Below are positions 59,934-64,000 of a stretch of 64,000 nt of DNA, in pieces. Both the position numbers and the translations under genes were made by a program. The notes beneath the pieces were generated by a model that was given only the letters and a program-made list of their open reading frames with translations, was not told where the DNA came from and ran no database searches. Position 1 is the stretch's first letter. Every line of letters starts with the position of its first letter. Origin of the DNA: Eunapius fragilis (lineage: Eukaryota; Porifera; Demospongiae; Spongillida; Spongillidae); NCBI GenBank assembly GCA_963681505.1, contig OY811987.1:6205245-6269244 (forward strand). Direction: 5' to 3'.

Positions 59934-61754
59934 CACACACACATGTACACACACATATTAGTGATAAGGAGCAGACCATGCGAGGTACATGTAGTGAGTT
60001 GTTATTTATACTCAAAACGTATGACAAGAAAACGAACAAAAAATGTTCCCATACCGGGAGTCGAACCCGGGCCGCCTGGGTGAAAACCAGGAATCCTAAC
60101 CGCTAGACCATATGGGATTACATGGAGGGGGAGGAGAGGGGTATTCCCTCTGGTATTGTGGTCACTTCTTGCCTTGCAGGTCTCTTCACTTAGCTCCATC
60201 ACCCAACAAGTACTCCTTCTGCCCTTTGAAGATGGTCAGTTATTGGTGGTGATAATTGATATTTCATCTCTTGCTTGATTACATCATTCAGTTACTTTGC
60301 CTCTGTCACCTGACCAGTGGACAGAATGCTCCAAATCCTTAGATATGTTGCCAGTGTAAGGTGTTAATACAATATCCATATGTCTCAAGTGGTGGTGTTG
60401 CTTTGCTGCAGGCTTGATGTTGAAGTCAGCATATCCGCTTTAGTGACAGCCTTCTTCAGAGTACGCATGTGTGTGCATGGCCTGAGAGCTGCGCTGATGA
60501 TTCTTTGTGAACGGGAGAGGGAAGCCCTTGTCAATGACAGCTTGTCGCAGCTCAGCAGTGGGGAGGTGGTGTCAATCCTAGAGCAAATAACTGACGTGGA
60601 GCACCCTGATATGGTATTTATTTTTCTAGCTGTACATGCTGTCCTTCACCCCTCCTCTCCCTCCCTCCCCACTCCTCTCCCTCCCCACTCCTCTCCCTCC
60701 CTCCCCACTCCTCTCCCTCCCCACTCCTCTCCCTCCCTCCCCACTCCTCTCCCTCCCTCCCCACTCCTCTCCCTCCCTCCCCACTCCTCTCCCTCCCTCC
60801 CCACACCTCTCCCTCCTTCCCCACACCTCTCCCTCCCTCCCCACTCCTCTCCCTCCCTCCCCACTCTCCACCTCCATAGCTCAAAGACATGGTGTTTTAC
60901 TACTTGAGTGTGCACAACTGTCACACGTGGCTTCTTGGAACTGTCTGTTTCTCAGAATATGTGCAATTCCTTGTGAGAAGGAAGGATATTGAAGGACTTT
61001 TGATCAAGATCCTGGAAAACCACAGGTAACCATATTGTTTATGAGGCTTGGGCCATGGGATGTTGCTTAGTGATAGGCCATGGGATGTTGCTTAGTAATA
61101 GGCCATGGGATGTTGCTTAGTAATAGGCCATGGTATGTTGCTTGGTGATAGGCCATGGGATGTTGCTTAGTGATAGGCCATGGGATTTTGCTTGGTGATA
61201 GGCCATGGGATGTTGCTTGGTGATACTATTATTGTGCGTATGTATACACTTTCATTGGTCTGGGAACTAGGCTGTCTTTCGTGCTCTATACTATGGAGTG
61301 ATGTGGAGTGATGGGTGTATGGAGTGATGGGTGTATGGAGTGATGTGGAGTGATGGGTGTATGGAGTGATGTGGAGTGATGGGTGTATGGAGTGATGTGG
61401 AGTGATGGGTGTATGGAGTGATGTGGAGTGATGGGTGTATGGAGTGATGTGGAGTGATGGGTGTATGGAGTGATGTGGAGTGATGGGTGTATAGAGTGAT
61501 GTGGAGTGACGGGTGTATGCATGTATCCGCAGAGTGAAGGAAGCAGTCCGCCTAGTGGAAGTCTATGCACAGTATCATTCTACTACAGAACTGAGGGGTA
61601 TGGAGGCACTGAAGGTAGACCACACCCCTAATGCTCCTCCATTGTACCATTTAATCCACTCTTGCAGGAGTTCTTGGATTCACACAATCTTTGGGAGAAG
61701 ATTTTGTCAAATAACATTGAAATAGCAGTACCAGTGATTTCCTCAAGCATCTGA
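43122..61754 (+). CDS. KNTC1: Kinetochore-associated protein 1 (KNTC1 / ROD)
   Basis: KNTC1/ROD is the large subunit of the Rod-Zw10-Zwilch complex, which loads dynein and Mad1/Mad2 on kinetochores. The ATG at 43122 reads [20 protein letters not shown]. The N-terminal beta-propeller is coded by exons such as [20 protein letters not shown] (43450) and [20 protein letters not shown] plus [20 protein letters not shown] (43800, 44235). Helical repeats follow ([20 protein letters not shown], 48570). The Rod C-terminal region includes [20 protein letters not shown] (54173), [20 protein letters not shown] (55254), [20 protein letters not shown] (56140), [20 protein letters not shown] (57352/58860) and [20 protein letters not shown] (59353). 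It ends [23 protein letters not shown] at 61754. Order and spacing follow human KNTC1. More than half the span is intron, much of it minisatellite. It converges on ACSS. Confidence 0.9.
43851..44060. repeat. 15-bp minisatellite built on a KNTC1 donor
   Basis: The exon ends GCTGGACTGATG at 43860, donor gtaggtgg. Then about 13 copies of TGGACTGGTGGTAGG follow. Each unit repeats TGGACTGGTG/GTAGGT, that is exon end plus donor. The in-frame acceptor is at about 44234, so the array is intronic. Confidence 0.93.
44095..44215. repeat. ~24-bp GTGTTAAGTGAGCACCA repeat
   Basis: About five copies of GAGGGTGTTAAGTGAGCACC-like units in the same KNTC1 intron, after the 15-bp array. Confidence 0.85.
45567..46130. 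repeat. 21-bp minisatellite, ~26 copies, KNTC1 intron
   Basis: Unit CCTCCGACCATCACACTGTC C, with (G/A)ACC and ACA(C/A)TG variants. The 21-bp period keeps all frames open and gives false ORFs on both strands. It runs almost to the acceptor TCAATGCAG at about 46143. Confidence 0.95.
46234..48275. repeat. 13-bp minisatellite, ~157 copies, starting at a KNTC1 donor
   Basis: A 2-kb array of GTGTACATGTAGT with A or G at one position (TAGTG or TGGTG) and rare GTATGTACAT units. It starts at the donor of the exon ending ..TTTGCCATTCACAGA (46233): gtatgtacatgtgg is the first unit. The 13-bp period leaves all three minus frames open for 700 codons, giving false ORFs of Met-Tyr-Thr-His-Cys type. Each unit holds the palindrome TGTACA. 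Confidence 0.97.
51113..51217. repeat. 22-bp repeat in KNTC1 intron
   Basis: Four copies of CATACCATGCTGTACTTCTT TG, beginning at GTATACC after AATGTAG near 51114. Confidence 0.85.
51370..51820. repeat. 450-bp polypyrimidine tract in KNTC1 intron
   Basis: Almost pure C/T on the plus strand, made of CCTCC, CTCTCCTCC and CTTCTCC modules with no fixed period. Strong strand asymmetry and mirror-like blocks suggest possible triplex (H-DNA) folding. Confidence 0.92.
52145..52202. repeat. Two-copy duplication of a KNTC1 exon end and donor
   Basis: The exon ends ..AATTCAAATGTTAA with donor gtgagtattc. The stretch TTAAGTGAGTATTCACCCCT then CCCCTTTTG is present twice in a row (29 bp each). An early-stage donor duplication. 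Confidence 0.85.
52439..53125. repeat. 32-bp minisatellite of E-box palindromes, built on a KNTC1 donor
   Basis: The exon ends ATGACCTCTAG at 52438 with donor gtgcatgtag. The first intron copies repeat GTGACCTCTAG/GTGCACGTAG. Later copies become a 32-bp unit, CACGTGATCACGTG then ACCTCTACTGGGTAGGTG. CACGTGATCACGTG is a perfect 14-bp palindrome with two CACGTG E-boxes; it occurs in a dozen or more copies. The next exon starts after GTGCACAG at about 53128. Confidence 0.95.
54255..54450. repeat. GTGTGTGCAT repeat in KNTC1 intron
   Basis: About 18 units of 10 or 12 bp, GCATGTGTGT with optional GT, just after the donor gtaaga at 54258. Confidence 0.9.
54613..55249. repeat. 17-bp minisatellite built on a KNTC1 acceptor
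   Basis: About 37 copies of GGTATGGGCCTCTTCAG with (A/G)G variants and a longer TGTTCTCTCTTCAG form that recurs four times. The exon begins at 55250 directly after TCTCTCTTCAG, and CTCTTCAG/GGG recurs in each unit. Here the acceptor, not the donor, appears to be the amplified junction. Confidence 0.92.
56330..56540. repeat. CTCCTCCCTC pyrimidine repeat before a KNTC1 acceptor
   Basis: C/T-rich units including a direct duplication of about 75 bp (CCTCACTCTCCCCTCCTCCC... at about 56371 and 56446), upstream of the exon with [20 protein letters not shown] near 56595. Confidence 0.85.
56772..56965. repeat. 36-bp minisatellite built on a KNTC1 donor
   Basis: The exon ends GGATCTATCTCAG at 56771, donor gtgggtggagc. 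Five more copies of GGTCTGTCCCAG/GTAACATG then TAGTGGGTGGAGCCTT follow. CCCAG/GTAACA keeps a donor in each copy. Confidence 0.9.
57381..58785. repeat. 14-bp minisatellite, ~100 copies, built on a KNTC1 exon end
   Basis: The coding exon ends GTAGCCATGTTAAG at 57394 (..GETVAMLR, phase 2). The intron continues with about 100 exact or near-exact copies of GTAGCCATGTTAAG. The first unit is therefore coding and the rest intronic, and each AAG/GTAGCC is a potential donor. Variants are TTAGG and AAGATAG. A rare CCAAG variant occurs at 58351 and 58575, 224 bp (16 units) apart with matching flanks, showing a higher-order duplication. Confidence 0.96.
58990..59315. repeat. 25-bp minisatellite beginning at a KNTC1 donor
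   Basis: The exon ends GGTCCCATG at 58989 and the donor is gtgagtgacc. Thirteen copies of GTGAGTGACCAGCTGGGAGG then GTGTG follow, each with a consensus GTGAGT donor. Exon bases are not clearly repeated beyond the G. Confidence 0.93.
59560..59815. repeat. Purine-rich ~30-bp repeat (GGAGGCCTCTGGTGGAGA)
   Basis: About eight copies of GGCCTCTGGTGGAGAAGAGG-type units separated by variable GGGTAGAGA or GGTTGGAGG spacers. Confidence 0.88.
59870..59950. repeat. (AC)n microsatellite
   Basis: A long pure AC run followed by ACATGTACAC variants, in the KNTC1 intron that also holds tRNA-Glu. Confidence 0.93.
60046..60117 (-). tRNA. tRNA-Glu (anticodon UUC)
   Basis: The minus strand gives a complete cloverleaf. 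Acceptor stem TCCCATA pairs with TATGGGA plus discriminator A. The D arm is GGTCTAGCGGTTAGGAT. The anticodon arm is CCTGG-TTTTCAC-CCAGG with TTC at 60084-60082. The T arm CCGGGTTCGACTCCCGG contains the B box GGTTCGACTCC. The sequence is the near-invariant animal tRNA-Glu(UUC). No intron and no encoded CCA. It lies antisense inside a KNTC1 intron. Confidence 0.97.
60640..60870. repeat. CTCCCTCCCCACTC pyrimidine repeat before a KNTC1 acceptor
   Basis: About 11 copies of CACTCCTCTCCCTCCCTCCC-like units (19-23 bp), ending at the acceptor region near 60880. Confidence 0.9.
61045..61225. repeat. 25-bp minisatellite in KNTC1 intron
   Basis: About seven copies of GGCCATGGGATGTTGCTTAG then TGATA. The first intron bases after the donor gtaacc (61027) are unique. 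Confidence 0.92.
61290..61515. repeat. 26-bp minisatellite in last-but-one KNTC1 intron
   Basis: About nine copies of GATGTGGAGTGATGGGTGTA then TGGAGT, ending in the acceptor GTATCCGCAG at about 61533. Confidence 0.92.
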
Positions 61755-61865
61755 CACCATCATTACACACACATTGATATGTTTTTGGGACAACTCTGAA
61801 CTAACTAGCACATTTCTTTGCTATATAACCAGTTTCTGGGTCAAATGTTTCATGTCAAATTTGCC

Positions 61866-62566
61866 TTATACCCCTTTGTTCTTTTCAGCATGTTTTTTCA
61901 CTATCAGTTCCACCACTGATGGGTCTGACAGAGTGGAGATGTCACCCAATTGATCTGATTGGTTAGAGGCTATTTTCTTCAGAATGCGACGCATGATTTT
62001 TCCAGATCGAGTTTTTGGTAATCCTGGCACAATCTAACAAGAGGACAGTTAATAGTTAGGCTGACACATACAATCACCATTGTACCAGAAAGGCTTGTGG
62101 CATAGCAAAGGCACCTATCTGTGTTTTGACAATTTTCTTAAGGTCTTCTATGATGTGTTCATCAGAGACTGTCACACCATCCTTCAAGATAATGTAAGCA
62201 TACACACCTATGGAAATCAAACCAATGTTATCAGAACACTGGCATAGGTGAAAGGGTATATGTGGGGGTGATGTGGATGGAGGGTATACAGGTGTGATGT
62301 GGGTGTGGAGTACCTTCTCCAAACATGTCATGGGGATACCCCACCACTGCTGACTCTGCTACCCTGTGGTCATGGCCCTGCCAACAACATGGCACAGTTA
62401 CCCTTAGCAGAGTAAATGAGGTGTGTCTACTCACCATACAACTCTCTAGTTCTGCTGTTCCGATCCTGTGCCCCTTTGTGTTGATGACATCATCAACTCT
62501 TCCAGTGATCTGATAATGTCCATCTTCATCTCTGTAGGCACCATCACCAGTGAAGTACAGTCCTAT

Positions 62567-62609
<43 letters not shown>

Positions 62610-64000
62610 CAGAGCATGAACGTAAGTAGGTGTGTGCATGTGTGCATGTGTGTAAGTGTACCAGGGTATGAATGGAAGTAGGTGTGTGTATGTGTGTATG
62701 TGTACCAGGGTATGAACGGAAGTAGGTGTGTGTATGTGTGTATGTGTACCAGGGTATGAACGGAAGTAGGTGTCCACAAACTTCTCATGGTTCCCATAGA
62801 TGGTTCTAGCTATGGAGGGCCAAGGTGACTTGATACACAAGTTTCCACGTTGGTTGTTTCCCTTCAGTTCATGTCCCTGCAGAGATGGACCTCTTTACAC
62901 TACCAACTCACATAGCCAATGAGGCTAACCTCGGCATCAACAAGGACTGGCTGTATTCCAAAGAATGGCAGCATGGGAAAGCCAGGTTTGAGTGTACTAT
63001 TATTAGGAGCAGGTCGTGGAGCTATGAGGACTCCACCTGTCTCTGTCTGCCACCAGGTGTCCACCACAGCACACCTTCCCTCTCCCACCACCTTGTGGTA
63101 CCACACCCACGCCTCATCATTCAGAGGTTCCCCAACTGTCGAGAGACAGGGAAAAAGATTGTTTGACAGGTGCTACTGCCTAGGCTCCAGACCTACCACT
63201 GCCTAGGCCCCAGACCTACTACTGCCTAGGCCCCAGACCTACCACTGCCTAGGCACCATAGCCTACTACTGCCTAGGCCCCAGACCAACCACTGCCTAGG
63301 CCCCAGACCTACCACTGCCCAGGATGCGCAGTGATGATCTGTCAAACTCAGTAACCCAGTTATCACCAGCTTTCAGGAGCAACCTCAGAGCAGTAGGGGC
63401 ACCATAAAAATGAGTGACCTTCAACCTCTGAACCATTTCCCAGTATCGCCCTGCAAAGACATGACAACGATGACCAACAGGGGACCACCTAACATGCATG
63501 TAGGTTACCAGGATTTGGGTAAGTGGGGGTGCTTTCAAAGAGTACAGTGGTCCCACCATTGCACAGTGGTCCATACACTACATAGGAGTGACCTGTAATC
63601 CAGCCAATGTCTGCCACACAGGCAAAAACATCTCCAGGATGGTAGTCAAACACATACTGGCCAATAATTAATCGCGCAGATGGATGACACTGCAGGACAA
63701 CAGGACACTGCTTACCTGGTGTGTCAAAGAAGCATACAGAAGGTAGCCAGCCTGAGTGTGGACTATGCCCTTTGGTTTGCCAGTGCTCCCCGAGGTGTAC
63801 AACATAAAGAGCATGTCCTCACTGTTGAGAGGTTCAGGTGGACACACAGATGACTCCTGCTCCATGGCCTATGAAAGGGAGATATCTCCATTATCAATGG
63901 AAACCACACAAAAATGATAAAGTACCTCCTTCATGAACACATCTCTGCGATACATTGGAACATCTGCACCAGTCCTTGTCACCACAAACACTTTTTCCAC
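61866..64000 (-). CDS. ACSS2: Acetyl-CoA synthetase, cytosolic type (N-terminal part beyond window)
   Basis: AMP-forming acetate-CoA ligase; makes acetyl-CoA for lipid synthesis and histone acetylation. Entering from the right edge: [20 protein letters not shown], then the P-loop exon [20 protein letters not shown]. Next come [56 protein letters not shown] and the core [18 protein letters not shown]. Then [51 protein letters not shown] and the tail [18 protein letters not shown] with the conserved lysine that is acetylated in bacterial and mammalian homologues. The stop is at 61866-61868 after [14 protein letters not shown]. The catalytic motifs seen are intact. ACSS2 rather than mitochondrial ACSS1 is suggested by [15 protein letters not shown], but the N-terminus that would decide is outside. 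The tail-to-tail gap with KNTC1 is 111 bp. Confidence 0.92.
62566..62775. repeat. (TG)n and 34-bp repeat in ACSS intron
   Basis: A pure TG run (62571-62607) followed by three to four copies of a unit containing ACCAGGGTATGAACGGAAGT. On the minus strand the exon end matches part of this unit (the family-conserved Phe-Tyr-Pro-Gly coding stretch), so exon sequence may be included. Confidence 0.75.
63170..63313. repeat. 24-bp minisatellite built on an ACSS donor (minus strand)
   Basis: Read on the minus strand, the exon ends CATCCTGGGCAGTG (last base 63313) with donor gtaggtctgggg. Five or six copies of CCTAGGCAGTG/GTAGGTCTGGGG follow in the intron. Phase and protein (LGS/VGEP) fix the junction, so the unit spans exon end and donor in a gene on the opposite strand to the other cases. 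Confidence 0.9.

Overview
The window is nuclear DNA of an animal. Every gene is split by introns with animal-type splice sites, and the genes have clear animal orthologues (Integrator, NuRD, CRM1 export, the RZZ kinetochore complex, CUB/EGF secreted proteins). Genes lie only about 90 to 650 bp apart and most introns are short, but some introns are swollen by minisatellites. My best guess is a sponge (demosponge-like). That is inferred from compactness and protein divergence, not proven.

Layout, left to right. 1-2281: minisatellites, no recognised gene. INTS7 (+, 2282-7546, 5' end missing) converges on an MTA-family NuRD subunit (-, 7649-11102). MTA diverges from WDR26 (+, about 11662-16121), which converges on XPO1/CRM1 (-, 16562-21856). 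Three more minus-strand genes follow: FAM161 (22513-23886, no intron), CNIH4 (24014-24637) and DCAKD (25009-25857). DCAKD is divergent from a second cornichon of the CNIH1/2/3 type (+, 25952-26537). Glia maturation factor GMF (-, 26751-27981) is divergent from TARBP1 (+, 28089-40026). A secreted EGF/CUB protein (-, 40206-41333) follows, then a gap with two repeat-element ORF tails, then the long KNTC1/ROD gene (+, 43122-61754) with a tRNA-Glu(UUC) antisense in one intron, and finally an acetyl-CoA synthetase (-, 61866 to beyond the right edge).

The genes are housekeeping genes with no obvious shared pathway. They act in snRNA/mRNA 3' processing, chromatin, ubiquitin/WD40 signalling, nuclear export, cilia, ER cargo export, CoA synthesis, actin debranching, tRNA 2'-O-methylation, mitotic checkpoint and acetyl-CoA supply.

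The most unusual structure is in the introns. In at least nine places, in four genes and on both strands, the minisatellite begins exactly at a splice donor, and its unit repeats the last 9-23 bases of the exon plus the donor. Two further introns carry just two copies of such a unit, and two arrays appear to be built on splice acceptors. Splice junctions seem to act as seeds for tandem amplification, leaving rows of decoy splice sites. Other notable points are an XPO1 with valine at the leptomycin-reactive cysteine position, an array of double E-box palindromes, a minisatellite that inverts on itself, a GC-AG intron, and a first coding exon consisting of ATG alone.
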